64,000 nt of DNA from Tetrapyrgos nigripes (Eukaryota; Basidiomycota; Agaricomycetes; Agaricales; Campanellaceae), in the NCBI GenBank assembly GCA_013368315.1, contig JAACJM010000001.1, positions 1,426,001-1,490,000 on the forward strand, read 5' to 3'. Position numbers and translations under genes: made by a program. Each line of letters begins with the position of its first letter. Within the stretch, counting starts at the first letter, position 1. The notes under the pieces are model-generated. The model was not told the DNA's origin, made no database searches, and worked only from the letters and a program-made list of their open reading frames with translations. Below are positions 44,128 through 55,522 of this stretch, piece by piece.

Positions 44128-45540
44128 ACTAATGGACGTCGAAATATATCTGTAGCAATAGTACTTAACATTATAGATATACGAGAGCTAAGGGTATTTT
44201 GAGCATCATAAAAATTATTGTCCCGCAGAACCATTGTTGGTTGAAAAACGAACGCGTCGCGTCTCATGCTTACTAGTACACGTGGTGCTCTTTCTCTTGC
44301 CAACCAATTGCCAACCATTCTTTGCCAGCTGTTGCGTTGCTCACTTGCGTCTGGGGCCTCATCATTCTATTGCTTTTCATTATTCGCTCGTCTTGACTCT
44401 GCCAGAGAACCACCTTTGAGGGCGGATTGCTCGCAGGAAGAAAGATTCATTTCAGGCTCAAGTTCGAGACAACCCCAAATCTTCGAGCAACTTGAAGCAG
44501 GCATTCCATTCCCTGCGATAGCAAAATCGCGGATCCGATGCTCGTGCTATGTATTGCTTACTTTTGTCGACTTTCAAGTTTCCTTTCTCGGTTTTCTGTC
44601 GCTGGCTACTGTAGGCGCTTGGGTTGAGGTTTCTATTCTTGAAACAAACGCTCGACGGTCACTGGTTGCCATTTCAACCCAAGTTCCGAGCCCTCCTGGA
44701 CATAGGAGTGTTGCTTGCGTCATATTTTGAGCTGCAGAAGATTTTTTTCTTATCTCTGCTACTATTAGCCCTCACCGTCATGGCGGTAAGTGTTTGCTCA
44801 AGCTATCTTTTGACGAGTGAACTGACTCTTCAAATGATATAACGCAGGTTGCCCGATACTAAAAGCGGAATTGTTGGTAAACTCTTCGTCAATTCTGAGG
44901 TTCAGATTTGAAGCTCTCCATCCGATTATCGATGCAATGCTCAGCCCCCCCTGAGTAATGATTTTTATTGTCTTCATCATAACCAGCCGTTATGAAACGG
45001 ACTCATCGACTTCGATGTTTGGCGCGCTCTCAGATTCTTATGTGACCCGTCACGCTTATCTCTGATTGGGTACTTCATCTGTGTGAGAGGCCGTCTACGT
45101 GTCTTGGGAGTCCAGACTGAGAAGTACACTCTTTTGGATGAGTCAAATAGAAATGCTGTATCGCAGTTTCTGATGGGCCTTTAATGCACAGTTGTACTTA
45201 GGGGGTCGCACATGGCACACAGCAAGGATTGTATGCATACTGGGTAAGTCCGTAGTTCTTTTGTTCGACGCTTTCGCAGTTATCTAACCTAACTCAGCTT
45301 GTTGCCCAGCGAAGCTATCGAGATATGCTTCCCAATGACGCGTAATGAAGTCGACTCTTGAGTCAATCTTTAAGCTTTATGGAAGAATCCAGAAAATCTT
45401 GCCCGAGGCTAAAACAGCTTCTCGCGATCTAGCATTCTATATAAATCCCTGTATCTCTGAAAGCTGGCAACCTTCAGGTCCCAGGCTCCCATCCGCATCC
45501 CATAATCTGCACTTAACGACCAATTTTGCTGGACCCAAGC

Positions 45541-45670
45541 CTAGTGAGTGCTCCCTCTCTTGTATTATCTGTGTACGAGTTTTGATGTGTGCGGTCAGTG
45601 TGTATCCAAACGTACATGGTCTAGTGAGTGGTCCTTCTCCTGTACTATCTGTGTACGAGTTTTGACGTGT
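45541..45670. repeat. 80-bp spaced direct duplication
   Basis: A 50-bp unit starting CTAGTGAGTG and containing TATCTGTGTACGAGTTTTGA occurs at 45541-45590 and 45621-45670 with few differences. Confidence 0.8.
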
Positions 45671-47117
45671 ACGTAGTGCCTGCCAATGTCTGGTTAATGG
45701 GGAAGTCATCCGCTGCGAGAGCGCCGATAGACAACCAGAAGCGCACCGAGCCGTCATTGCTACTTGCCCGAACACCCGAAGAGAAGGGCGAAGGTCGTGC
45801 AGAATCTGCCAACTGCATGCATATGATCTAGTGCCTCCAACAGCTGGCCCCGCCAATTGGCGATGGTGATTCATGACTCGGGGAAGCCATCTCTCCTGAA
45901 GTGGCGTAAGTTGCCCTTCAGATACAACGCCACTTTAGATATTGTTCGTTCGGTTTTATCGTCGGGGACTTTTCACTCTATGCTTGCGACTCTATGATAT
46001 TTTGGACTCAGACGATGAGTTTGTTGTATATTACTTGCTACCTCTGACTCAATTTTGTATGAATATAAGCGTCAATAATAAGGAGTTGGCACAAATATAG
46101 CGTACAATTGTGGCGCACAGTACAGACTGCAATCTCGATGCAATCTCAAATCTTTCCGATCAAGGTAATCATTATAAGGAAGAGACCTTTCCGGAGAAAT
46201 GTTAGCGACTTGTCGACCTCCAGGGCCCAGTAGACAGGGCATAGAAGAGGAGGGGCAGAAGAGGAGGAGTGGCGCCTGAGTTATCCTAGTATAGTATGCC
46301 GCCGAGTTCGTACAGCCGCTGAGCGCTGAGTAAGTAGTCATTCAAGAATCGGGTAATCTTCAGTAGCCGGCCAGAGGAATGCCACCGGCCAGTTCAGGCA
46401 TTCGACGACTTCGTGAAAAAATTGCACTTCATGTCTGAGTCATAAATCGGTAAGTCTCCGACAACGGCCTTACTATAGTTGACACAAGTATCCTCAGTCA
46501 AAGGCCATCATATGCGCGTCGCGGCGGCAAGCTCAGCTATATACATACTTCAAGTTACCGTACTTGTATCAGGGTACAAGAGAGTGCGGAAGTGCAACGG
46601 TATAACGTACGCCGATGGTATGTGGCACCGGTTCCGGTTACTAAATACAATCCGTATAGACGGTTGCAGCTTCCAAGACGTTAGTATAATAGTAAGGCCA
46701 AGTGCGCCTTTTGATCCTCGGCTCTCCACGGTCTCTCGGCGGGCACAGATAGACACAGATGCAAAAAATCTGAGTGAACTCCCACATAGTAGTACTCCGC
46801 TTCTCGCAACATCATAGAACTACTATTCGGATCAGCGCTGAGCGTCAAAAGTCAATAGTACCAACGCGAGTGCTCTAATTGAATCATACATCATTATTCA
46901 TCTGCTAAATCTTCAAAGCAAAAGCATTAAGCCAGGGCAAGATCATCATCATGCTGTCTTTGATGATTATCAGACTGAGGCAACACCAACAAGATGATTG
47001 ATTGACGAAACTTGTTGATCCCTGTACCAGTCATAACCTCGAGGCTCTGATATATTATTTGTGGCTGCTAATTCATCTTCAAACGTACCTTCAAACTTCC
47101 GCCGAAACGCTATTTCT

Positions 47118-47393
47118 CGACCATGACTGCTTGTCGAGTGGTCAGTCGATAGCATTTAAACACATTAAACATAGCCAGTATAACGTGCCCCGGGCTGACA
47201 GATCATTGCTCTGATACGATGCCACTTAGTGATTCGGTTTTTATCCCGCGGGTCTCCGACCATGGCTGCTTGTCGAGCTCAGTCGATAGCATTTAAGTAC
47301 ATTAAACATAGCCAGTATAACGTGTCCTGGGCTGACAGATCATTGTCCTGACACAATGCTCCTTAGTGATTCGGTTTTTATCCCGGGTCACCT
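47118..47393. repeat. 139-bp tandem duplication
   Basis: Two adjoining copies each contain GACCATG(A/G)CTGCTTGTCGAG, CAGTCGATAGCATTTAA, CATAGCCAGTATAACGTG and GTGATTCGGTTTTTATCCCG in the same order, with a period of 139 and several substitutions. Confidence 0.85.
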
Positions 47394-49224
47394 TCATAGT
47401 AAGTATATACAGACGCAGGTTCAGACAAGAGTCAAGACCAATCCTCGGTCACGGAAAATTGTTTCAACTAGAATACACCGCCGAGAAATCGCCCCCTCCC
47501 GCCACAGGCTCCGGTGTAAGCCGGTGAATCGCAGATCACCGCACGGCGTAAACTTACGCGGCCATACATGGCGATTACTTATACACGCCGGTCCCTTAGC
47601 GCTTTAGCCATTGACTGGCTCTTGGGCTGGACATTCACAGTCGGCTTCAACGCATCCGAGACTGTCCCTTAGCGCTTAGTGCCACAGTGCTGTTCATGTA
47701 GTCCAAGTCAGCTACGTTTCAAAAGAACAAAATACTTTCAACCACCTTCATGGACTCAACCACGGCGTAAACCCTGCATACTTAATATTATGCGCTGGAA
47801 GCCTGGTTGGTGGAAGGCGCTACCAGTGGGGCCAAGGCACATGAACGAACCAGATCTACGAAAGCCAAGAAAGATCAACGGAAACCATGTGAGCAATGAT
47901 GTTCAAGTTCATGAGCATTTGTGGGACTTGTCCTGAGCAACGGTCTAAATCTCTTGGGACTCGGAGTTACCTAGTTGCTTCCCCTGGCACCTGTTGCTTT
48001 TAGGACCAAGTGGATAAGAACCCACTGGCTCAGGTGAGCGAGTCTTAAGGCGATAAGACGCGACGCGTACTACTCCATCTCCAAGCTGAGAGGACCTTCT
48101 GACAGGTTTATCTGATCTTCGCTGGATCGTCGCCGGTGGTAAGTTGGCACCGATAGGTCACGATGATGCATATACATAAGGAAGCTAGTACCGGTGGTCC
48201 GGGAGCACTTCCAGTTAGGATCTGGCACCTACTACAGAAATTACCATGGCAAAGTCTGGAAAACTTGCATGGTCAGTTCGAGTGTGTAAGTACGGATGCG
48301 GATAAACCACAAGTACATCACTCACGCGACGGAAATGACGACAAAAAGGCCTGGATCGGGAGAAGTCGAGTGAACGGGTTCGGGTCCAGTTTGTGTTGAA
48401 AGAATCGAGCCGACAGCTCGACAGCTCGACAGAAGACGCAAAAGTAGAAGAGCGCTGAGGGATTCGATACCGAAAGAGCTATGCGCAGCAGTGGGTCTTG
48501 CACCCTGCTACAGCTGTTGCTGTGTACTGGCCAGGGTCGAAATACATAGATCAATAATTTAATTAGAGTGGAAGATCGACTATAGAAAACCACTGATATA
48601 GGATTGATATGAGCCTTGACATATGTAGACAGATAACTGTTGCTGAGCGCTGAGGTGCTACGGGTTTCGATACCAACCAATATACGAACCAAGGCAACGC
48701 TACAAAACAGGGTCAGAAGGAGACCTGTAAATCGCAAGTGAAGATCAAGTGCAGGCTGCCAGGGAGAACACTAGTGACCGGCGGAATTACTTACTGGTCA
48801 TGCACCTTCAGCGTAGGAACCTGGTCGTCAATTTGCAAAGGAAATGGGGTAAAGTGGGGTAAAGTGATGGTAGTCATCGGTATTCTGCCCGACTCCAGAG
48901 AAAGACGCGTGTGGCAGCGCGTGGCGGCGTTGATGAAATAAATTCGAGAGACAGGACCATGAGAACGAGTTGATAGTGATGACGAACGGACGTAGCGTCA
49001 TGTAAGACATTTTCTTGCTGTTGAGTTGTTGGTGGGGATACGGGGGGATATATACGTACGGACAGAAAGTAGTAGGACGGAGAGACTTGACGGAACGGAG
49101 GCAAAAAAGAAGGAGTCGCTCCGTCTACGAACCGGTGGGTGAGATATTAATAATTTTGTGGAAATCACCTGAAAGTGTCAAAGAAAAAAAAAGGTGAATA
49201 GGGGCTTGCTACGCGTCGAGGTAT

Positions 49225-50281
49225 CTACCAATACTTGTCATTACAATACTCGGTCCACAACTCATTGACCTTCTTCCCTGTAACATCCACCCAGATCCTT
49301 TTTTGATCGTATTCTCTATCCCGAAGCCAAGCGTTAAGTTTCTGTACAATATTCACGTTCTCTGGTCCTCCTGCTATCTGAGGCGGAACAGCGACGGGTA
49401 AAGGCATTTGCAATGGAGCTATATAAACTGGGGTATAGCCTGGACGGAAGTGAGATTGAGATTGACCCTGTTCTGGGTGACATGTTTGATCGATACCGCT
49501 CTGTCCCGGAAGTAGACTGGGAGTTGGTTTGGAGGGTTCTGGGCGAGTGCTGTAAGGAGGCGGAGGTGCGTTTGTAGTTGAAGCTCTGGAATATTTCCTA
49601 TCGATCCAATCTAAAAAGTAGGCAGTTTTTTCGTATCCCGCATCCCATTTTCCCTTGCTCGGATCAGAAGGGCGAGCAGTAGAACGATTCCAGTGTGGAG
49701 GAGCAAGCGAGGCTTTGAGGCGGATGAAATCTGTCCCGGACATCAAAGGTCAATGAGAAGCAAGTCGACATTAGGGTAGAGAAACGTACCAGCGATCCCT
49801 TCAATCAATCCTCCGGGACATGATCCCTTGCCATCCCATTGGAAACCATGAACCAATTCATGGGTCAATACACCGCGTATCTCATCTCGCGTTCTCTTCT
49901 CCTTCTCTTCCTTGGAGCCCTTGAAGTTGTTGAAAGTATTGTTGATATGGTCGAGAGAAAAGTGGATCTCCTTGGAGGAGAAGGGGTTGTGTGGTGAGCC
50001 AGACGTATACGCAACGCCAGGGAAAGAGCGAAAAGTGACGGAGACTTTAATTATGCTAAGAACGGGACTTCAGACAGCGGTTGATATGGATCAAGAGACG
50101 GGATGTACTTTGGTGCTGGATACCGTTGTCCGTAGAGACCCCTAAGACATTCAACTATGCCTTCTTTGAGGATATTCTTTGGGTTACCGACAAGGCGATA
50201 GAGTAGCTCGACAGCGCTGTGGTCAAGATCTTTGATTGTGAGGCTAAGCTCTGGAAAGCCAGGTTCAGGTAGTGGAGGCAT
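49225..50281 (-). CDS. basic secretory protein (BSP) family peptidase-like
   Basis: Plant and fungal BSP-domain proteins carry a zinc-metallopeptidase-like HExxH site. Three exons (50281-50124, 50055-49790, 49730-49225) give 309 aa. The core block FRSFPGVAYTSG is followed by EIHFSLDHI and the motif THELVHGFQWDG, then PGGLIEGIAD with the family's downstream Gly/Glu/Asp residues, then KTAYFLDWIDRKY. The metal-binding His pair and Glu are intact. No signal peptide is visible at the N-terminus (MPPLPEPGFPELS), so it may act inside the cell or use another start. A Pro/Gln-rich linker precedes a C-terminal repeat of the family ending VNELWTEYC. Confidence 0.88.
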
Positions 50282-50446
50282 CAAGTGAAGATGTGATTAC
50301 AATTATTTTGGGAATACACTAGTACACGAAATACGAAAATACAACAACTCTGGAGAGTGATGAAGGACAATAAGATAAGGTATAAGTATCTGGGTCTAGT
50401 CTTGTCAGTGCTAGTTCACGAGACACGGATGAGGATCCGACTCACA

Positions 50447-51091
50447 TCATGATCTCTGAGGGTGATTCAAACATGCCATGGCCTCTAGTCTCGAGACTTC
50501 CTTTTGAAGCGCGTCTCTGCCTTCCTCCAACCACTGACAATACTCCACGGCTCGGAACAACACACCACTCTTCCCCTTGCTGGTACCCTTGCCTCTCGAA
50601 CCGCTGCCTTTTGGTCGCCCTCTTGACGGCATGTCAATGGCGACGGTGCATCCTGCAGGAGCCAACAGAGAAATAAGCTGGGCGTAGCCGTCGCGAATGG
50701 CGTTGCGGCGTTTCTGCTCGGACATGATGTGGTTCAAGCGTTTTTGGGGAGTAGACAAGAGCGGTTTTGTGCGTGATGCGGCTATTGGAGAGCAGCGCGA
50801 CTGAGGTTGTGGTGGAGGCGGCGGAGAGGGGTCGGGGTGGAAGGCATGTGGAGGAGTTGTTGATGACTCTGAGGAGGCGTAATAATATTCACCCTGCGGG
50901 GGCGGGGGAGGGGAACCATCAAGAGCCGGGTCGGCAAAGCCGTCTAAGAAGTCGAAGAGATGGTTTTGCTCCTGGGCTGAGAAGAGCTCTGACGAGGGCG
51001 GTAAATGTGGAGGATTTGGGAAGAGATGAGAGAGCGAGGGGTCGAAGAATTCGAAATCCGCATAGGAACCAGGAGGGGCAGGAGAAGGCAT
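50447..51091 (-). CDS. bHLH transcription factor
   Basis: This single-exon gene encodes 214 aa. A basic region and helix 1 read HIMSEQKRRNAIRDGYAQL, with the E-x-x-R-R contact residues of E-box binders. An unusually long basic loop rich in Gly, Lys and Ser follows, then helix 2 with KSGVLFRAVEYCQWLEEG and a short coiled coil. The N-terminal half is Pro- and Phe-rich, typical of an activation region. The start is the first ATG (MPSPAPPG); the frame stays open upstream without another ATG. It is divergent from a Zn2Cys6 gene. Confidence 0.85.
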   Translation of the reverse strand: MPSPAPPGSYADFEFFDPSLSHLFPNPPHLPPSSELFSAQEQNHLFDFLDGFADPALDGSPPPPPQGEYYYASSESSTTPPHAFHPDPSPPPPPQPQSRCSPIAASRTKPLLSTPQKRLNHIMSEQKRRNAIRDGYAQLISLLAPAGCTVAIDMPSRGRPKGSGSRGKGTSKGKSGVLFRAVEYCQWLEEGRDALQKEVSRLEAMACLNHPQRS

Positions 51092-51230
51092 AAGTAGTGA
51101 AGAGCAAATAGGCAACTCGGGTCTTATACCAATTTGTACCGGTGCGTTTGCTGAGGTAATCACACCCGGCTTGCCTCCGTGTCCCGTCCCCTGCCCGACT
51201 ACCGCCCGTGTTCTCCGTTGCTCCGTAAGT
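51092..51230. promoter_or_regulatory. 139-bp divergent promoter, bHLH / Zn2Cys6 pair
   Basis: The two start codons lie 139 bp apart on opposite strands, so control elements must be shared. Confidence 0.55.
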
Positions 51231-51910
51231 ATGTCGGACCAGCAGCCTCTGGAGCAATCGCCGGACCTCCAATCTCAGCCCCAGTCCAACGACCAGCAAC
51301 CCAGAAAACGTCCGCCCTCCATTTTTTCTCCGTTGCCATCTCTCTGATCCTCAACACAGCCAAAGCTCCCTCTGTTCGTCGTGCTTGTGTCGCTTGTCAT
51401 TCCGGGAAAACAAGATGCAGTGAGGTCCTTCCCTGCCAGGTCAATCCGCAGTCCATCGTTACTGTCTTTTCTCTGACTCTTTGCCTCAGAGTTGTCTCAA
51501 ACGCGGCCTAGGCGCAACCTGTGCTTATCCTGATCCTGACACTCATGATCATTCCAACAACCACTCTGGTAAGTAGCTATCCATCTATCCTGACTCTGTC
51601 TGACGGTTGTTTAGCCTCAGTCCCTGCCTTTGCCCCCCCGATGTATGCCCCTACCCCAAATATGAACCATACCCAATACTATGACTACAACGGCACACTT
51701 ACCGGGGCTTCATCTTCTTCTTTTCGGCCATCCAAGAGGCCCCGCAATCTCACCGAGGAAGAGGCTGCTGCCATCACCCGCAACTTTACTAGGGGTGATT
51801 TCTACGTTGGCAGTAGTGCGCCTGTCCGTATCGATCCCAGGCTTCCAGTTCGTCTCACCTTGGGAGAGGGCGATAATGTTCATTTTACCGTCGGAGAGGC
51901 TTTGATGTAG
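51231..51910 (+). CDS. small Zn(II)2Cys6 transcription factor
   Basis: Four exons (51231-51309, 51360-51439, 51490-51568, 51615-51910) give 177 aa. The binuclear zinc cluster reads CVACHSGKTRCSEVLPC followed by QSC and, eight residues on, a last Cys. All six Cys are present with family spacing, and an intron splits the cluster. The rest is short: a Tyr/Asn-rich middle, a KRPRNL basic patch and an acidic C-terminus. There is no fungal-specific TF middle-homology domain, so the protein is much shorter than typical members. An alternative acceptor 6 bp further into exon 4 keeps the frame. Confidence 0.8.
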
Positions 51911-52572
51911 ACAATATACATATGTACTATGGTGCTTTCTTATAGCTTTGGCTGGTCTGTATATGATGTGTTCTTGCTCTGTGTATGTAGTATTTTTAGT
52001 ATCTACTTCATAATATTCGTAATATCGCTGTCCATAAGTAGTTCGGTGACCTCGGTCACTAAATCGGACAAAAAAACTCTTTCTTTGGCTCATACCGGTG
52101 TCTTATTTTGTCTACAGCCTGGTCTCCTGGAAACATAACTGCATTGACGGCTCAAAGTAGTTTGTATCTACCACTGGTACCGACTATTTGTGGTCTATTA
52201 TGGCCACACGAAGTATCTCTTGTTTTGTCTGCAGTCTGGTCTCCTCGAACCATAAATGCATTGATGCCTCAAAGTAGTTTGTATCTACCACTGGTACCGA
52301 CTATTTGTGGTCTATTATATTATAGCCACCTGAACCTCTCGTAACACCTTAGAACCTCTTACTTGATCTGGACAACAAAGAAGAACCATGACCCAACTCT
52401 CTGGCCATCTGTGGACGAAGACACTTCTGTTCTCACTCCGGCATTGTCCAGGTCAAAGCGCAAAAGGTTTTCATGGCCTTCCCATTGTCCTTTTCTGGGA
52501 TATATAACCTCTGCATGTTGCTCTTCTCGCTCTTCTCAGTCATCACTGGCCCCCTCTCTCGAAAAACTCACT
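51911..52572. other. spacer with tandem duplication
   Basis: Contains the Zn2Cys6 3' flank and the upstream region of the kinase-like gene. No gene seen except the duplicated unit at 52106-52320. Confidence 0.5.
52106..52320. repeat. 117-bp tandem duplication
   Basis: Two copies start with TTTTGTCT at 52106 and 52223. They share CAAAGTAGTTTGTATCTACC and ACTGGTACCGACTATTTGTG with very few differences, so the duplication is recent. It lies upstream of the kinase-like gene. Confidence 0.88.
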
Positions 52573-53337
52573 ATGTCCACCATTCGTCTCGTTAACATTC
52601 ACCAATTTGTCAACATCGGCCTTTGTCCTCCCAAAAACTTTATCGACATGTGGTCTTTCAACGCGGCTATCCCAGACGCGCACTACATCGTCACTGTTCA
52701 AACGCCTCTGAACCGTTCTAAGACTGTCTTTCTCGCTGATTGGAGCAGGAGGAGGGGCGATGATGATGATGGTAGGAATGCTAAATCTGAAGGTGTCATC
52801 GTCGTCAAATTTGGTGGACAAGACGCCGCGTACTCGAGGTTGGAGTACGAGTCAAAGGCTTATGAAAAGTTGCAGCATCTACAAGGGAGTGTGGTTCCCA
52901 ATGTATACGGCCTATACAAGAGCAAGGTACAGAGACAGACAGTTGGTTGTCTGTTGATGGAATATTGTCCCCAGGACTTGTTTTTCGAGAGGCAGACGTG
53001 AGTTTTCTTGCCTCTTGCCATTTTTCGCTTCGGTATAGATACTACCTTCCTCAACAGCAACGAACTCGCCTACGCTGCCTTGCAATTGCACCTTTCTGGA
53101 CTTTGTCACGGTGGGCTCTCCGATCTCAAACATGTCCGCAGGGACAACCAAGGCAACATTCGTATCATCGACTTTGCAAACTGTTTTGAACATCGCTGTG
53201 CTGGTATCGCTTATGGTACCCAATGTGGCTGTTCGGAATTGACTGCGATCCAGAACCTCGCTTTACCCATCCATCAACAACTTCCACCTAGAGTTCGGCA
53301 TGGCAGTCATGTTGGCAGCTCTAGGCATAGGCACTAA
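52573..53337 (+). CDS. small kinase-like protein, probable pseudokinase
   Basis: Two exons (52573-52997, 53058-53337) give 234 aa. A protein-kinase-like fold is suggested by VIVVKFGG (Lys position), the following Glu-containing helix EYESKAYEKLQ, a hinge at LLMEYCP and a catalytic-loop-like CHGGLSDLKHV with IRIIDFANC after it. The loop Asp expected after His-Gly is Gly here and the DFG motif reads DFA, so phosphotransfer is unlikely. Such short fungal kinase-like genes are common in mushrooms; function is unknown. The frame is open upstream for 70 codons without an ATG. Confidence 0.7.
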
Positions 53338-53438
53338 ACTGACCCGAATTTGTGTACTTCTATGCAACGGGGACATTTTATCTTGTATCTGATGACTGAC
53401 GCGTTTCTGGTATCTGTAGGTACATTTAGTTATACCTG

Positions 53439-55187
53439 CTACTTCTCAAAGATTCCCTTCTCTTCCAATGTATGAATAGAATCTTCTATATCTTTCTTCA
53501 AATCATAGTTCCAAACTGGTTCCCAGATCGAGTCCAAGAGTTTCGCCGTCGTCTGAGTGTCGTTCTTGGTAGAGTGAAAAGCATCATATTTTTCTCCTGC
53601 CCTAGTGCTTGCATTCAGAACCCAGTTGGCACGAGGAGGTCGGACTTTGTTGTATTGCGCAAGTACATCCTGATAAAGTGGCGCAAGTCAGAACAAAAAA
53701 AAAATGACAGAAAACGAGAAGACACACGGAGAGATTAGATTTCTTGGTCTGAGGACGTGTGAGAAGCTGAGTGAGGACCAGGACATCTTCGATGCCTTGA
53801 CCTACTCCTGCACCCACTGCAAAAGATCAGAAATACGACTTTATCTTAGGAGAACTCGACGTACAATGAGGAAGCATCGGATGTGCCTGTAGAAACATTT
53901 GAGGAGGAAAACAGAGCGCTCGCAGGACAACGACTCACAGCATCGCCGACGAGCACGACCTTGTCACGAACAAAACTCTGTAATGGAGGGTCCATGGCAT
54001 GTACCGACCACCTACTAGGCTCTTTCATGTGGTCAAGAATAGTCATCACATCAGGACCGAAACCTTTGTAGAAACCTTTCAGCTCCTCCGGTGACGAAGG
54101 CGTTACCCAAGGCCCAGTCAGCTCAGGAACCCAAGGAGTATCGTGGTCAGAGACAAAGGCGACAAAGTTAATCTGCGGGTCCGATAAAAATCAGACATTT
54201 TGTGGAATTTACAGTGGTGAACGTACCACAGAATTGTCTTTGATGGGGAAACAGATCAAATGCTGTAGGAAGCCAATTTTCAGTGACGCTCCAAACTGTT
54301 AATTCTGTACAACTCACTCCACCCAGACCAACAAAACATACAGGACGAGTCTGGAGATCCGTCTTCACACCTGCGTTAACTAGATCCTGATGTGGCACCA
54401 GTGCTCTGTACGCTTCCGTATGAGTATATTTCAGTGGTTTAAAATCCTTGTCTCCAATGACATAGTCCCGAGTGACGCTCTTAATCCCGTCAGCTCCGAT
54501 GACCAGATCCGCCTCGTACGTAGACCTATCCGCGAAATGAACAATATGAGTCCCTGTCTCTGAGGTAGTGATGGAGGTGCATCGCTTGTTGAACTGAGTG
54601 ACTGAGCTGTCTATCAGAGATGTCAAGGCATCTAGAAACGCGGGTCTTTTGATCAAAATGGTTAGTTGATATGTTTGGCATCCATCGAAATGACTTGCCT
54701 ATAGATCCCAAGTCCAACGTTTGAAGGATTCGTCGTTTGGTACTATGGACACAGACATGAATGAGTAATGGGCACCTCGTATCACGAAGGAAACGACGTG
54801 CATCAAAGACTTGTTCGTGCCTGTCGTATCCAGACACAAAGTTGAATACTCTTGTTTTCGGTCCGGCTTGTTCAGACCGGGCGACGATGGCAGGTAACAG
54901 CCCGAGAGAATCAAGAGCTCTGACAGAATTCGGACCTGTGTGAACTGAGATTAAGTCGTAGGTTCACGGTACGTAAAATCGACCTCACCCATTCCAACGC
55001 CCGCGCCAACCTCTGAAAATTCGGGCTTGGATTTCGTCAGATTGGGGAAACCACACGGACGTATGGTATGACATACTGCATTCTCAAACACTTGAACACG
55101 AATACCAGCCCTAAAGAGAGGTACAGCAGCAGCGAGCCCACAAAGACCGCCCCCGATGATTGCGACGTTGAAGTCTTTGCCGGACAT
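53439..55187 (-). CDS. FAD-dependent monooxygenase (salicylate hydroxylase-like)
   Basis: A class A flavoprotein monooxygenase that would hydroxylate an aromatic substrate using NAD(P)H. Nine exons (55187-55077, 55025-54989, 54935-54811, 54742-54699, 54645-54213, 54172-53939, 53886-53865, 53816-53728, 53669-53439) give 441 aa. The FAD-binding Rossmann motif is VAIIGGGLCGLAAA. The DG motif lies in VIGADGIKS, and the second FAD motif GDAAHPMLPHLGAGVGQGIED is formed across three exons. The intron after exon 4 starts with GC. No signal peptide is seen. The substrate cannot be told; neighbours are not a recognisable cluster. The exon 3/4 and 5/6 borders were chosen for phase and family fit and are the least certain. 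Confidence 0.88.
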
Positions 55188-55522
55188 ATGATGGTGAAGA
55201 TACCGCTTTGACTTTGTTCTTTACCAATCCAACATGGTTAAATATAATCGAGCTTGTGGGACCGGCCAGACCAGTTATGTAGGTTTGCGTCCTGATCATC
55301 TGACAGTATTATCTGGAATTGATAAGGAGACTCAGATATTTTGCCAGCGGTGAGAAAGGGTAACAGTCTTTCGAGTCTTCGTTGCCATGCAAAACTACAA
55401 ACATGTCGAGGGCTTCATTGAGCGCTGCCGAGTGCTGAGTAGCCTGGAGACCAGTCTTTATTGAGGAAGTCGTTCTCTGTATAAAAAGCTAAAGCAGGAG
55501 GCGTACGGTCATGTGACAAAAT
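55188..55522. promoter_or_regulatory. divergent promoter, monooxygenase / HNT2
   Basis: This 335-bp gap lies between divergent start codons. A TATAAAA motif near 55481 precedes the HNT2 start by about 40 bp. No gene is seen. Confidence 0.5.

Larger units (their letters stand above)
44128..49224. other. 5.1-kb gene-poor region
   Basis: No frame has recognisable motifs, a convincing intron chain or sustained codon bias; the longest open frames are about 150 codons. Two local direct duplications are listed separately. No LTRs, terminal inverted repeats or tRNA genes were seen. It may be old decayed transposon sequence or hold non-coding transcripts. Confidence 0.5.

Noticed and set aside
44266..44730. 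154-codon open frame on the plus strand after RNF10
   Set aside because: No domain, no sensible introns, and no sustained coding bias; overlapping frames of similar length exist on both strands.
45437..45874. 145-codon open frame on the minus strand
   Set aside because: It covers a local direct duplication and resembles nothing known; judged non-coding.
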